Shown here: positions 16,683-24,955 of the stretch, piece by piece
How the letters are laid out: each line of letters opens with the position of its first letter
Numbering within the stretch: the first letter of the stretch is position 1
NCBI GenBank assembly: GCA_041648175.1
Contig: JBAZPO010000009.1
Location: 77,235-141,234 of the forward strand
Source of the DNA: Desulfobaccales bacterium
Lineage (GTDB): Bacteria; Desulfobacterota; Desulfobaccia; Desulfobaccales; 0-14-0-80-60-11
Reading direction: 5' to 3'
Length of the DNA stretch: 64,000 bases
Position numbers and translations under genes: made by a program
The notes under the pieces: generated by a model
Told to the model about the DNA's origin: nothing
Seen by the model: only the letters and a program-made list of their open reading frames with translations
Databases searched by the model: none

Positions 16683-17789
16683 ATGGCTAAATACGACGTT
16701 CTCTTGGTTGGCGACGGCACGAACCTCCTGCGGACCATTGGTTGGGTTTTGGAATATAAAGGCTTTGCGGTAAAAGCCACGGCGAGCCCGGAGGCCGCTC
16801 TGGAAGCCCTGGTAAAAAAGAACTACGATATGGTCATTGGCAAGCTCACTGCGGATGACCGTGAGATTTTTGACATCCTGGATCGGGCCAAGCGGCTCAA
16901 TCCCGACGTCAAGGTCATGGTAATCAGCGCCAATGGCGAGGCCATCTTCCCCCTGGAAGCCTACGAACTGGAGATCGACGACTACATCCTGATGCCGGTG
17001 AGCCCTGCTGAACTGTGGCGCCGGGTGAGTCAATGCCTGACAGACCACGAGGTGGTGGAACTCCAACCCCTGCGGCTTCCGGCGGACCTTCCCCAAGAGC
17101 GCGACCAGGCCAGGCCTCAAACGATGCTGATGCTCCACGACCTCAGGGGTGCCATGGTGTCCACCGCCGCAGCCATGAAGCTCATGGTCCGGGGCACCTA
17201 TGGCGACATGAGCGAGGGGGCCCGGTCTCGACTGCAGGAGGTCTCCGGCAGGGTCGAAAACTTGATTCACCTGACCGATGAGTTTCTCGGTAAGGCCCTG
17301 GGGATCCCTGGTCTGGGTGAAAGAAAACGGGACCGCCTCGATTTAAGAGCAGATATCGTCGAACCGGTCCTGACTGAACTGGCCTCCGACATCCGAGACC
17401 ATAAAATTACCCTGGTCAACCGCTTGCCCAACCGGCTGGAAGGCAAGATTCCGGTCCGGGGCAGTAAACCGTGGCTGAAAAGCGTCTTCAGAAACCTTAT
17501 CAGTAATGGCATTAAATACGGCGGCAACGGCTGCACCATCGTCGTGGATTTCGAGACTCAAGGGTCCAACTGCCGGTTGAATGTCTATAATACCGGCAAG
17601 ACCGTTCCCGAAGCCTACCGCTCCATGCTCTTTACGTATGGCCCGGAGATGCGGCGCTCGAAAAAGGGACGCTCAGGGCTGGGTCTGGGGCTGCCGCTCA
17701 GTCGGGACATCCTCCAGGATTACGGCGGCGACATCTGGTACGAACCCAAAAGCGATGGCTCCAACTTTGTAGTGTCGTTACCCCAATAA
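16683..17789 (+). CDS. Histidine kinase with N-terminal pseudo-receiver
   Basis: This is a 368-residue soluble kinase. The ATG at 16683 is chosen over the upstream frame opening at 16572 because AGGAG lies 7 bases before it and the receiver fold starts there (KYDVLLVGDGTNLL). Residues 3-120 form a receiver in which the phosphoacceptor position is lysine (K54 in DMVIGKL), so it cannot be phosphorylated normally. Then come a HisKA-like helix with H152 in MLHDLRGAM and an HATPase_c domain (NLISNGIKYGG, then GRSGLGLGLPLSRDIL). It closes the signalling cluster. Possible roles include signalling together with the degenerate receiver at 16028, which is inference. Confidence 0.88.
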   Translation: MAKYDVLLVGDGTNLLRTIGWVLEYKGFAVKATASPEAALEALVKKNYDMVIGKLTADDREIFDILDRAKRLNPDVKVMVISANGEAIFPLEAYELEIDDYILMPVSPAELWRRVSQCLTDHEVVELQPLRLPADLPQERDQARPQTMLMLHDLRGAMVSTAAAMKLMVRGTYGDMSEGARSRLQEVSGRVENLIHLTDEFLGKALGIPGLGERKRDRLDLRADIVEPVLTELASDIRDHKITLVNRLPNRLEGKIPVRGSKPWLKSVFRNLISNGIKYGGNGCTIVVDFETQGSNCRLNVYNTGKTVPEAYRSMLFTYGPEMRRSKKGRSGLGLGLPLSRDILQDYGGDIWYEPKSDGSNFVVSLPQ

Positions 17790-17880
17790 CGAACCAGGTT
17801 TAAAAATCCGTGAACCCAAGGAGCTTCTGGGGCCTCTTTTTCCAGAGGAAGTTAGAAAAATTTTGGGAGTAACCGGGGTA

Positions 17881-17912
17881 GAAGGCTAACGGGGGCCTTC
17901 ACCCCTTTTTTT
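17881..17912 (+). terminator. Rho-independent terminator after kinase gene
   Basis: A GAAGGC...GGCCTTC stem is followed by CACCCC and a run of seven T. It lies about 90 bases after the stop at 17789. Confidence 0.6.
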
Positions 17913-17978
17913 GGTTGTGATTCCCTGGGGGGCCACATCATCCCCCTGCGCTTAGATCCTTGCTTTTTTTGTTTTTAC

Positions 17979-18007
17979 TTGACAGCGATTTGCAGTATAA
18001 GTAAATA
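17979..18007 (+). promoter_or_regulatory. Candidate promoter for the cold shock gene
   Basis: A TTGACA -35 box, a 17-base spacer and a TAAATA -10-like box lie about 70 bases before the ATG at 18077. The untranslated leader would be typical of csp genes. Confidence 0.45.
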
Positions 18008-18076
18008 AATATAGGATGAAACAGGCGATGCCGCCGCAAGCAAGAGGGCAGTAACAACGAGGAGGATGTATCCAAC

Positions 18077-18286
18077 ATGAAGGTGAAGGGTAAGGTAAAA
18101 TGGTTCAATGATGCCAAAGGGTTTGGCTTCATTTCTCAGGAAGACGGCACCGATGTCTTTGTGCATCATTCCGCCATCCAGGGGGAAGGGTTTAAATCTC
18201 TCCAGGAAAACCAGGAAGTTGAGTTTGAAGTGGTTCAGGGCCCCAAAGGCCTCCAGGCCCAAAACGTCGTCAAACTTGGACGTTAG
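18077..18286 (+). CDS. Cold shock protein, CspA family
   Basis: This is a 69-residue OB-fold single-strand nucleic-acid-binding protein. RNP1 (KGFGFISQ) and RNP2 (DVFVHHSAI) are intact. The start has a GAGGAGG site. It is nearly identical in layout to the second cold shock gene at 63641, including the C-terminal QGPKGLQAQNV versus QGQKGPQAQNV. Such proteins act as RNA chaperones and some are growth-phase rather than cold regulated. A strong hairpin follows the stop. Confidence 0.96.
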   Translation: MKVKGKVKWFNDAKGFGFISQEDGTDVFVHHSAIQGEGFKSLQENQEVEFEVVQGPKGLQAQNVVKLGR

Positions 18287-18303
18287 GGACTAACCCCGTG
18301 CGG

Positions 18304-18327
18304 CTCCAGGGGTAGGGCCCCCTGGAG
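18304..18327 (+). terminator. Hairpin after cspA-like gene
   Basis: CTCCAGGGG pairs with CCCCCTGGAG around a TAGGG loop. The T-tract is weak (TCTTGCT), so it may be an mRNA 3'-end stabiliser as well as a terminator. Confidence 0.5.
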
Positions 18328-18482
18328 TCTTGCTGTCTCAGCGCTGCAGACCCAAGCCCTTCCGCGTCGCCCTGCCTTCCGGATAGGCCATTTCCGGCGC
18401 GGCTTTTTGGCTTCGCCCTCCACACCCGGCCCCAGGGCCGGGCACTAGGGCTGCTCGCTGCCGCCACCCTCTGATACCTAGT

Positions 18483-18545
18483 TGCGGTCATACAGGTAAA
18501 TTTAGTTTTTTAGGGGCGGACCTATATGGTCCCCCTCAGAGCAAC
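18483..18545. mobile_element. Partial MITE-like element, half copy
   Basis: The bases from GTTGCGGTCATACAGGTAAA through the GGGGCGGACC...GGTCCCCCTCA palindrome match one half of the intact 137-bp element at 59757-59893 (in reverse orientation). The other half and its terminal repeat are missing. Confidence 0.55.
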
Positions 18546-18582
18546 CGTAGGGCGGGAAAGCGTAGCGCATCCCGCCTTTTTT

Positions 18583-18643
18583 CTCGTTCCCAAGCACAAG
18601 CCTTGGGAACGCAAATTTCTGGCGGAGCTCTGCTTCGCCACCT
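18583..18643. repeat. Twin-hairpin dispersed repeat, copy 2
   Basis: GTTCCCAAG...CTTGGGAAC followed by GGCGGAGCTCTGCTTCGCC. It is a close direct repeat of copy 3 at 18853, about 210 bases apart. Confidence 0.8.
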
Positions 18644-18852
18644 TATCGCCTCTTCACCCGGTGACAGAGGTCTGTTTTTCGTTGAGCTCTCTTTGCAAAG
18701 TCTTAAAACTGAGTCATGGCTCCTCACCTTTCTGGCAATATCTGCGAGCCAGCCTATAGTTAGCTGAAGTCATCATGCAAACGGTCCCTTTGGTTAATTT
18801 TGGTAGTCGCAGACTTTAGCCTGTCCCGGCATATGCAAGACGTCTATTTTTT

Positions 18853-18913
18853 CTCGTTCCCAAGCGCAAGCCCTGGGAATGTAAATTTCCGGCGAAGCTC
18901 TGCTTCGCCACCT
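18853..18913. repeat. Twin-hairpin dispersed repeat, copy 3
   Basis: The same order as copy 2: CTCGTTCCCAAGC...CTGGGAATG, then GGCGAAGCTCTGCTTCGCCACC. Small mismatches in the first stem show it is decaying. Confidence 0.8.
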
Positions 18914-19361
18914 CATTGCGTATCTGCTAAACGCCTGATTATGAAAAACCTCTGGCACTGAAAGAAATCCTGACATGGAAAAAGCGTTATCTGATCCCCC
19001 TGCTCAGATTAAATTACCGGGTAACAGAGCCTTGTGCCGCTTTGGTGGCTTTCCTGGGAAACTGGCCAAAACCAAGCGCGCCGATGACGGCACAAAGTCC
19101 CCTGGCAGCGGCACACGGGCGGTTGCGAACTGGAAGTAAGCGGTCCATGATGGCCCCCAGGCGAAGTACAGCGGCAGAAAGCGTATCAAGTTCCATATGT
19201 TGCGGCTAATTGTTTCGGGATTATCCGGTACATGGCACAAAAAGGGGCAAAAAAGGGTTTTCACAAGGGTGCTAGTTGCCCTAAAACGCGCTTAAAACAC
19301 TAAAAAACGGCAAAAAAGCGCTCAATATTGCCCGGAATAGGACATGTTTTTACCACATGCT

Positions 19362-19484
19362 GTCATCTATGAATTTTAGTTTTTTGTAAGGGCGGTCCAA
19401 TGTGCCCGCCCTCAGATGGTCGCACCTGCAGGTGCGTTTCTATAAAACCGAAGCTATTTTTCCTTCTATGAGAGCAACTTTGTA
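19362..19484. mobile_element. Degraded copy of the 137-bp MITE-like element
   Basis: From CTATGAATTTTAG to GAGCAACTTTGTAT this region aligns along its whole length with the reverse complement of 59757-59893. It shares the GGGCGG...CCGCCCTCA palindrome, a GCACCTGCAGGTGC palindrome and ACCGAAGCTATTTTT. One terminal repeat is intact except for a base change and the other is lost. Confidence 0.65.
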
Positions 19485-19652
19485 TGACAACCTCGCATAG
19501 CCGCTTCACCCGGCCCTGCGTCCAGAAAAGGATTGACCGGGACCCTCTGAATTGTTATTTTGTAACATGTAGGAGCATATGCACTCTGAATGCACGGATA
19601 TTGAATCAAGTTTTTTTGCCGAAAACTGAAAACTGTTTTTAAGGGCGTCAGT

Positions 19653-20390
19653 ATGTCCAAGCTTGCCAATTACTTTACCAAGGCTGACCGCAAGAAACTC
19701 TTCTTCGACTATCTCAAGCTCGTGGGCATCCTCGAAATCATTATTTTTATCGTGGTGGTCCTGTGGGCCTCGGATGATAAGTACCACCGGGTGCAGTCCG
19801 CCTTTCCCTGGCGGGAATACGTCTTTGTGGCCTTTGCCTTCCCCATTGTCTTCACCTTCCTCATGGGAGTGATCATCACCGGATTCAATTACTTCCTGGG
19901 AGGCGAAGCAGAAGTCAAGGCGGAAAGTGGTGAAGACCCTGCTAACCAGATGGACGCGCTGATCGGCCAGATCAAGCGCCTGCCCTACCTGAGCATTTTA
20001 TTCCTGCTGCTGGTGACCATCTTCGCCCTCTACAACATGAACCACATCATGGCCTGGCTGGGTTCCTTGGGCTATAACACCTTCCGCTTCCTAAGCTATG
20101 TGCTGGCCGGATTGGGTGTGATTGTGGTCATCTACCTGATGTTCTTTCTCTTCTTCAAATACCGCCTTAACCATAAGCATATGAAATATCAGTATTACTC
20201 TGATATAGGCGACAAGCACGGGCTCATTATCTTGGATGACCGCACTGTCCTGGCGAGAAATGGGAATCTCCTGGTGAAGGGACGGCGGTGGCGGGGACCC
20301 AAGCAGGTGGGCAAGGCTACCAATCCCCCGGAATTATATTCTCCGGAACCACCCAACCCGGACCACCTGTCGTTGCCCAAACCCGAATGA
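19653..20390 (+). CDS. Uncharacterised integral membrane protein
   Basis: I do not recognise the family. The 245-residue product has four predicted membrane helices (about 22-42, 52-75, 108-128 and 143-168). A basic/tyrosine-rich cytoplasmic stretch (FKYRLNHKHMKYQYYSD) follows, then a short possible beta-rich segment and a proline-rich tail. The ATG at 19653 follows AAGGG. Its stop overlaps the ATG at 20387 (ATGA), so it is translationally coupled to the nucleosidase-like gene downstream. The functional link between them is unknown. Confidence 0.8.
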   Translation: MSKLANYFTKADRKKLFFDYLKLVGILEIIIFIVVVLWASDDKYHRVQSAFPWREYVFVAFAFPIVFTFLMGVIITGFNYFLGGEAEVKAESGEDPANQMDALIGQIKRLPYLSILFLLLVTIFALYNMNHIMAWLGSLGYNTFRFLSYVLAGLGVIVVIYLMFFLFFKYRLNHKHMKYQYYSDIGDKHGLIILDDRTVLARNGNLLVKGRRWRGPKQVGKATNPPELYSPEPPNPDHLSLPKPE

Positions 20391-21193
20391 TCTCAACCTC
20401 TCCGGACTGGGGGGGCAGCTCTACCTCCCGGACCTGCCGGACCCTTATTATGGCTGCACTGCCCCAAGAAGTGCGGCCTTTTTTGCGCCGGGTCCGGGCC
20501 AGGCCCCGCCGGGATCTGGGATTGCCGGCCTGGGATTGGGAGCCTGAAGCGGCCGTGGTGGCCCTGTCCGGGATGGGACCCGCCGCAGCGCGCCGGGCCG
20601 CCGAGACCCTGATCAGCCTCTGCCGGCCCGAGCTTCTGGTCTCGATGGGGTTCGGCGGTGCTTTGGTCCCGGGGTTGGCTACCGGAAATGTGGTCCTGGG
20701 AGAAACCTTCTGGCACTATAACCCTGACATCCGAAAACTTACCGCCGGAGCCCGGCCACCTGCCCCGCGACCCCTTATACAGCTGCGTCAGGCCTTGAAG
20801 ACCGCGGGACTCACCACCGTCAGCGCCAGCCTGGTTACCACCACCCGCATCATCCATAAAAAAGACCAGGGAGAGCCCTTAACCGCTTTGCCGCACCCGG
20901 TTTTGGATCTGGAAACCGGCGTCCTGGCCGAACTCGCCGCCGCGCATAACCTGCCGTTTCTAAGCCTCAGGGCGATTACCGATACGGCCGGGGAGGAGAT
21001 TCCGGAATTTCTCCGTCATGCCGGAGACCCGGACGCGACCGTCGGCGTCCGGGAAGCCCTCAAGTGGCTGGCCCAGGATTTCCGCCGCGTACAAGACCTC
21101 TTGAGACTCTGGCGCGCCAGCCGCCGCGCCGCCCAAGCTCTTTCCGAAGCCTTGATGATCCTCTGGCCTCACCTTCTTTTCACTGAACACTGA
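20387..21193 (+). CDS. Nucleoside phosphorylase-fold protein (HpnG/MTA-SAH nucleosidase-like)
   Basis: The product is 268 residues if the ATGA-coupled ATG at 20387 is used; an internal ATG at 20450 would remove a low-complexity leader and fits the fold better. The fold motifs are those of the PNP_UDP_1 family. These are MAALPQEVRPFL, a glycine-rich ALSGMGPAAARRAAETL, SMGFGGALVPGLATGNVVL, then LDLETGVLAELAA (substrate-binding acidic site) and RAITDTAGEE with the catalytic aspartate position. It most resembles the hopanoid-associated phosphorylase group (HpnG), which releases adenine from adenosylhopane. No other hopanoid gene is nearby, so substrate assignment is tentative. Confidence 0.8.
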   Translation: MISTSPDWGGSSTSRTCRTLIMAALPQEVRPFLRRVRARPRRDLGLPAWDWEPEAAVVALSGMGPAAARRAAETLISLCRPELLVSMGFGGALVPGLATGNVVLGETFWHYNPDIRKLTAGARPPAPRPLIQLRQALKTAGLTTVSASLVTTTRIIHKKDQGEPLTALPHPVLDLETGVLAELAAAHNLPFLSLRAITDTAGEEIPEFLRHAGDPDATVGVREALKWLAQDFRRVQDLLRLWRASRRAAQALSEALMILWPHLLFTEH

Positions 21194-21209
21194 AATTCGT
21201 TTTTATGCC

Positions 21210-21269
21210 CTCATTCCCAAGCTCCAGCTTGGGAACGCAACTCTCCGCCCAAGCTCTGCTTGGGCACCA
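21210..21269. repeat. Twin-hairpin dispersed repeat, copy 4
   Basis: ATTCCCAAGCTCCAGCTTGGGAAC followed in tandem by CGCCCAAGC...GCTTGGGCACC, split here for length. It lies between two convergent genes and may serve as a bidirectional terminator. Confidence 0.8.
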
Positions 21270-21291
21270 CCCCTAAAACGCAATTGTGATA

Positions 21292-22077
21292 CTAAGGAGC
21301 AATTTTGAGCACCAGCCACGTCAGGAAGGGAACATAAATAAAGAACCCCACCCAGCCCAAGCAGGTCTCGCCGATGATAAAGGTCATGGCCAGGTTAAAG
21401 CCCAGGATACCCAGGTAGAAGGCGGGACCCAGGAGCGCCTGGGAAGGAAAGCTTAACCTGCCCCAATCCCAATAAGGGGCTGACGGCACCCGGGTAATCA
21501 CCAGCTGCAAGACCCGGATGAGCACCAGGGCCACCAGGAACCAGCCGCCGAAGTTGGTCAACGTGATCCCGAAATAGGTCCCGCCCTCGGGATAGCCGTA
21601 AATTTGCCCCAAAAACCAGCGGTACCCCCTGAGCGCCAGGGGATCGATGACGATATCCAGGGTGACCATCAACACCGCCCCGAGGATCAAGACGCGCCAG
21701 GACCCCTGCATGGCGGCTTCCCCCTTCAGGAAAAAACCGCGCCCTTTCCAGCCCCCCGGCGTCAACGCCACCAGGGCCAGGGCGAAGCTCGCATAGGCCA
21801 AAAAGACGTAGGACAGGGAATCCATGAAGGGCACCCCGGCCACCCACAATTCCTGGTCCCGTGTGGCGGGGATGTATAGGTACTCGCCAAAAGGAAACCC
21901 GCTATGAATGGAGGAAAATTCCGCCATCCAGGAGATGACATATCCCAAAACCACAAAAGACAGGGCCCGGCCCGCGCCCAAATGCCAGGTGGCGATCACC
22001 AGATAAGCCCCTAAAAAGATAAACACGTAAGGCCGCAACCAGATGGTTCCCGCCAAAAGCCCCAGGCCATCAAGCAT
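21292..22077 (-). CDS. CruF/DUF422-like carotenoid biosynthesis membrane protein
   Basis: This 261-residue protein has about seven hydrophobic segments. Conserved family features include EFSSIHSGFPFGEYLY, LDIVIDPLALRGYRW and GGTYFGITLTNFGGW. DUF422 proteins include CruF, a hydratase acting on the end groups of acyclic carotenoids or related C50 bacterioruberin. No phytoene synthase or desaturase gene is near, and many anaerobes carry DUF422 homologues without known carotenoids, so the substrate here is open. It is convergent with the phosphorylase gene and divergent from tsaD. Confidence 0.8.
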   Translation of the reverse strand: MLDGLGLLAGTIWLRPYVFIFLGAYLVIATWHLGAGRALSFVVLGYVISWMAEFSSIHSGFPFGEYLYIPATRDQELWVAGVPFMDSLSYVFLAYASFALALVALTPGGWKGRGFFLKGEAAMQGSWRVLILGAVLMVTLDIVIDPLALRGYRWFLGQIYGYPEGGTYFGITLTNFGGWFLVALVLIRVLQLVITRVPSAPYWDWGRLSFPSQALLGPAFYLGILGFNLAMTFIIGETCLGWVGFFIYVPFLTWLVLKIAP

Positions 22078-22275
22078 GTTTCTTGTTCCTTTTCAGGTGC
22101 GAGGGCCGAAGCGACCGGCGACCTCAGCCACCAGGGCGGCTTGCAAGGCGGGACATTTCCCTAAAGCCTCACCCCGGTTCCCTGCCTGAATGTCATAAAT
22201 TATAGTGAGATTATCGCCTTAAGCTCCAGCTAATTTGCTACAATTGATTATAATAGATAGCAAATCGGAGAGACC
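22078..22275. other. Divergent intergenic region before tsaD
   Basis: This region should contain promoters for both the DUF422 gene (leftward) and tsaD (rightward). It is AT-rich around 22195-22260, but no box pair with proper spacing stands out. Confidence 0.4.
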
Positions 22276-22404
22276 ATGCAATCGAAAACTCTCAATTTGC
22301 TGCAATTTCGAAACAATTTGATATCGAGAAGGGCCTGTCAGAAACAATTGTTTCGGTTGCGTTGGATTTTGGAGCTTTTCTTTAGAGAGATTTCTCCATG
22401 CTAG
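22276..22404 (+). pseudogene. Possible N-terminal remnant of an IS1595-type transposase
   Basis: A 42-codon frame starts MQSKTLNLLQF and contains RRACQKQLFRLRW. IS1595-family transposases begin with a similar pattern (F, then A-C-x3-L-F-x2-RW) just before their zinc ribbon. The zinc-ribbon cysteines do not follow, and the frame ends inside the start of tsaD (the ATG at 22398). It is weak evidence because the match is short. Confidence 0.35.
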
Positions 22405-23396
22405 TCTTAGGCATCGAAACTTCTTGCGATGAGACCGCCGCGGCGGTGGTGGCGGACGGGCGCGTAGTCATGTCGTCGGTGGTGGCCACCCAGTTCGAGT
22501 CCCACGCCGCTTACGGCGGGGTGGTGCCGGAAATCGCGGCCCGGCGGCATCTGGAAAACATCCTGCCGGTGATCCAGGCGGCTCTGGATCAGGCCAAGAT
22601 TACCTTAAACGACCTGGACGGCCTGGCCGTGACCCAGAGGCCCGGCCTCATCGGCGCCCTGATCATCGGCATGGCCGCGGCCAAGGCCTTGGCCTTCACC
22701 TTAAATAAGCCCCTCGTGGGTGTCAACCATTTACAGGCCCACATAATGGCGGCGTTCTTGACGGAGACCCCGCCCGCGTTCCCGTTCGTGGCCCTGGTGG
22801 TCTCCGGTGGCCACACCAACCTCTACCGGGTAGACGGCTTTACCGCGATGACCCTGTTGGGCAGGAGTCGGGATGATGCCGCGGGCGAGGCCTTTGACAA
22901 GGTGGCCAAACTCATGGAGTTGGGTTACCCGGGCGGGGTCAGAATCGAAGCCCTGGCCGCATCCGGCAACCCCAAGGCCTTCAACCTGCCCCGGCCCCGC
23001 ATCCGGGAAGAACCTCTCACCTTCTCATTTTCAGGGCTTAAGACCGCGGTGGCTCACCAACTGAAGTTGCACCCGGAAATTCTCGGGGATGAAACGTCCC
23101 GCCGTGATCTGGCGGCCAGCTTTCAGGCGGCGGCGGTGGAGAGCCTCACGAGCCGGGCCGGGCTGGCTTTGATCGAGATGGGCTGCACCCGCCTGGTGGT
23201 CTGCGGCGGGGTGGCCGCCAACGGCCAACTGCGCCGGGCGCTGACGACCCAGGCCCGGACGGATGGCTTCGAGTTGTGTCTGCCGCCTCTGGCGCTCTGC
23301 ACCGACAACGCCGCCATGGTGGCGGCTTTAGGCTACCGGCGGCTGGTGGCCGGGGAGCGTCTGAACCTGGATGGCGACGTCTTTTCCCGGGGTTGA
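22398..23396 (+). CDS. tsaD: tRNA N6-threonylcarbamoyladenosine transferase TsaD
   Basis: TsaD transfers the threonylcarbamoyl group to A37 of ANN-decoding tRNAs, acting in the cytoplasm with TsaB and TsaE. The 332-residue product is typical. It starts MLVLGIETSCDETAAAVV (ASKHA phosphate loop), carries the metal-binding H-x3-H in GVNHLQAHIMAAFL, the VVSGGHTNLY motif and GGVAANGQLR, and lacks only a few residues relative to longer homologues. The start is weakly preceded by GAGAGA. It is a single essential gene rather than part of a clear operon; nicotinate phosphoribosyltransferase follows after 133 bases. Confidence 0.97.
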   Translation: MLVLGIETSCDETAAAVVADGRVVMSSVVATQFESHAAYGGVVPEIAARRHLENILPVIQAALDQAKITLNDLDGLAVTQRPGLIGALIIGMAAAKALAFTLNKPLVGVNHLQAHIMAAFLTETPPAFPFVALVVSGGHTNLYRVDGFTAMTLLGRSRDDAAGEAFDKVAKLMELGYPGGVRIEALAASGNPKAFNLPRPRIREEPLTFSFSGLKTAVAHQLKLHPEILGDETSRRDLAASFQAAAVESLTSRAGLALIEMGCTRLVVCGGVAANGQLRRALTTQARTDGFELCLPPLALCTDNAAMVAALGYRRLVAGERLNLDGDVFSRG

Positions 23397-23529
23397 CAAT
23401 CCCGATGCCTGCCATTGTCATATCGCCTTGACCAGACTCAGCCCTGTTCCGCTATCCTGAAAAATTAACCAAAAAGATAGAAACCACCGAGTTATTATAA
23501 TAAACTATTAAAAATTTGCTCATCGGGGC

Positions 23530-24951
23530 ATGGACATGGCTCGCGCCGGCGCGCCATATGTGCTCACTGAGGAGAATGTGGACCAACAACCTTTGGGTGA
23601 ACGCCTCGCCCTGCTGACGGACCTCTACCAGTTGACCATGGCGGCCTGCTATTTCGACCAGGATATGCAGGGCGAGGCCACCTTCAGCCTTTTCATCCGC
23701 AAATATCCGGCCCAGCGGGGGTACTTTGTGGCTGCGGGGCTGGCCGAAGCCTTAAATTACCTGGAAACCCTGCGGGTTACGGCCGCAGACCTGGCTTATC
23801 TCGCCTCCACCGGCCTTTTTCAGACCCGCTTCCTGGATTACCTGAAAGATGTGCGTTTCACAGGTTCGGTCCGGGCGCTGCCCGAAGGCAGTATTTTTTT
23901 CATTGATGAACCTATCCTGGAGGTAAGCGCCCCCATCATCGAGGCGCAATTGGCGGAGACATTTATTATCAACGCCGTCAACCTCCAAACCATGATCGCC
24001 ACCAAGGCCTCCCGGGTTATGCACGCAGCTGCGGGCCGGCCGCTGGTGGACTTTTCTCTGAGGCGGACCCAGGGCAGCGACGCGGGTCTCAAGGTGGCCC
24101 GGGCCAGCTACCTGGCGGGATTTGGTGGCACAAGCAACGTTTTGGCGGGAAAGCTCTACGGCCTGCCCATTTTCGGGACCATGGCCCATTCCTACATTAC
24201 CAGTTTTAATAGCGAAATAGAGGCGTTCCGGGCGTTCGTCCGGAACTTTCCGGTCGGCCCCACCCTGTTGATCGACACTTATGACAATATATCCGGGGCG
24301 CAGCACGCCGTAACCGTGGCCAAGGAGCTGGAGGCCAAAGGCCAGCGCCTTGGGTTTGTGCGCCTGGATAGCGGCGATATGGCGGCCATCAGTAAGGACG
24401 TGCGCCGCATCCTGGATGATAACGGCCTGGGTTATGTCCGCATCCTGGCCAGCGGCGGCTTTGATGAGCACAAAATCGCCGGGCTGCTGGCCGACGGGGC
24501 CAAAATTGACGCCTTTGCCGTGGGCACCAAGATGGGGGTCTCGGCAGACGCCCCGTATTTCGATATCGCCTATAAACTGGTACGCTACGCCGATCGGCCG
24601 GTGATGAAGCTGTCCAGCGGCAAGGTGACCTTAGTGGACAAAAAGCAGGTTTGGCGCACTTATAACGCTCAGGGCGCCATGCAGAGGGACGTCATCGCCC
24701 TCAAGGATGAAGCGGTTTCGGAAGGCAGCCCACTGCTTGAGCCGGTGATGGCGGGCGGCCGAATTACCGGGAAGTTGCCGACGCTTTCCGCAAGCCGGGA
24801 CTATTTCCAGGCCCAGTTTGCTAAGTTGCCCGAAACCTACAAGACCCTCCAGGACCCGGCCCGTTACCCGGTGAGTCTGAGCGTTGGGCTTAAGAAGCTG
24901 CAATCCCGGGTAGAACAGGACATCCGGCACCGGGAATTGGGAGAGAGTTAA
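23530..24951 (+). CDS. pncB: Nicotinate phosphoribosyltransferase
   Basis: The enzyme makes nicotinate mononucleotide from nicotinate, PRPP and ATP in NAD salvage. The 473-residue product has the N-terminal LLTDLYQLTMAACYF, the active-site region FSLRRTQGSDAG, GTMAHSYI and the phosphate-binding LIDTYDN and RLDSGD segments of the type II (long) family. The start at 23530 lacks a strong ribosome site; the protein proper begins near residue 20. It is followed after 4 bases by a DedA gene and then a nucleoside phosphorylase, so the group may be a nucleotide/cofactor salvage operon. Confidence 0.95.
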   Translation: MDMARAGAPYVLTEENVDQQPLGERLALLTDLYQLTMAACYFDQDMQGEATFSLFIRKYPAQRGYFVAAGLAEALNYLETLRVTAADLAYLASTGLFQTRFLDYLKDVRFTGSVRALPEGSIFFIDEPILEVSAPIIEAQLAETFIINAVNLQTMIATKASRVMHAAAGRPLVDFSLRRTQGSDAGLKVARASYLAGFGGTSNVLAGKLYGLPIFGTMAHSYITSFNSEIEAFRAFVRNFPVGPTLLIDTYDNISGAQHAVTVAKELEAKGQRLGFVRLDSGDMAAISKDVRRILDDNGLGYVRILASGGFDEHKIAGLLADGAKIDAFAVGTKMGVSADAPYFDIAYKLVRYADRPVMKLSSGKVTLVDKKQVWRTYNAQGAMQRDVIALKDEAVSEGSPLLEPVMAGGRITGKLPTLSASRDYFQAQFAKLPETYKTLQDPARYPVSLSVGLKKLQSRVEQDIRHRELGES

Positions 24952-24955
24952 CCTC

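Larger units (their letters stand above)
18328..19652. other. Gene-poor, repeat-rich region
   Basis: About 1.3 kb with no convincing gene. It holds a GC-rich patch with a CCCGGCCC/GGGCCGGG hairpin (18425-18442), two direct copies of the twin-hairpin repeat, two degraded copies of a MITE-like element, and a unit (18548-18576) containing GTAGGGCGGGAAAGCG with a relative near 59697. A minus-strand frame at 19014-19196 starting MELDTLSAAVLRLG looks protein-like in its first half but is not recognised. Confidence 0.6.

Noticed and set aside
19014..19264. Two overlapping minus-strand frames in the gene-poor region
   Set aside because: The start of one (MELDTLSAAVLRLG) looks protein-like, but there is no ribosome site, no family match, and the rest is low quality.
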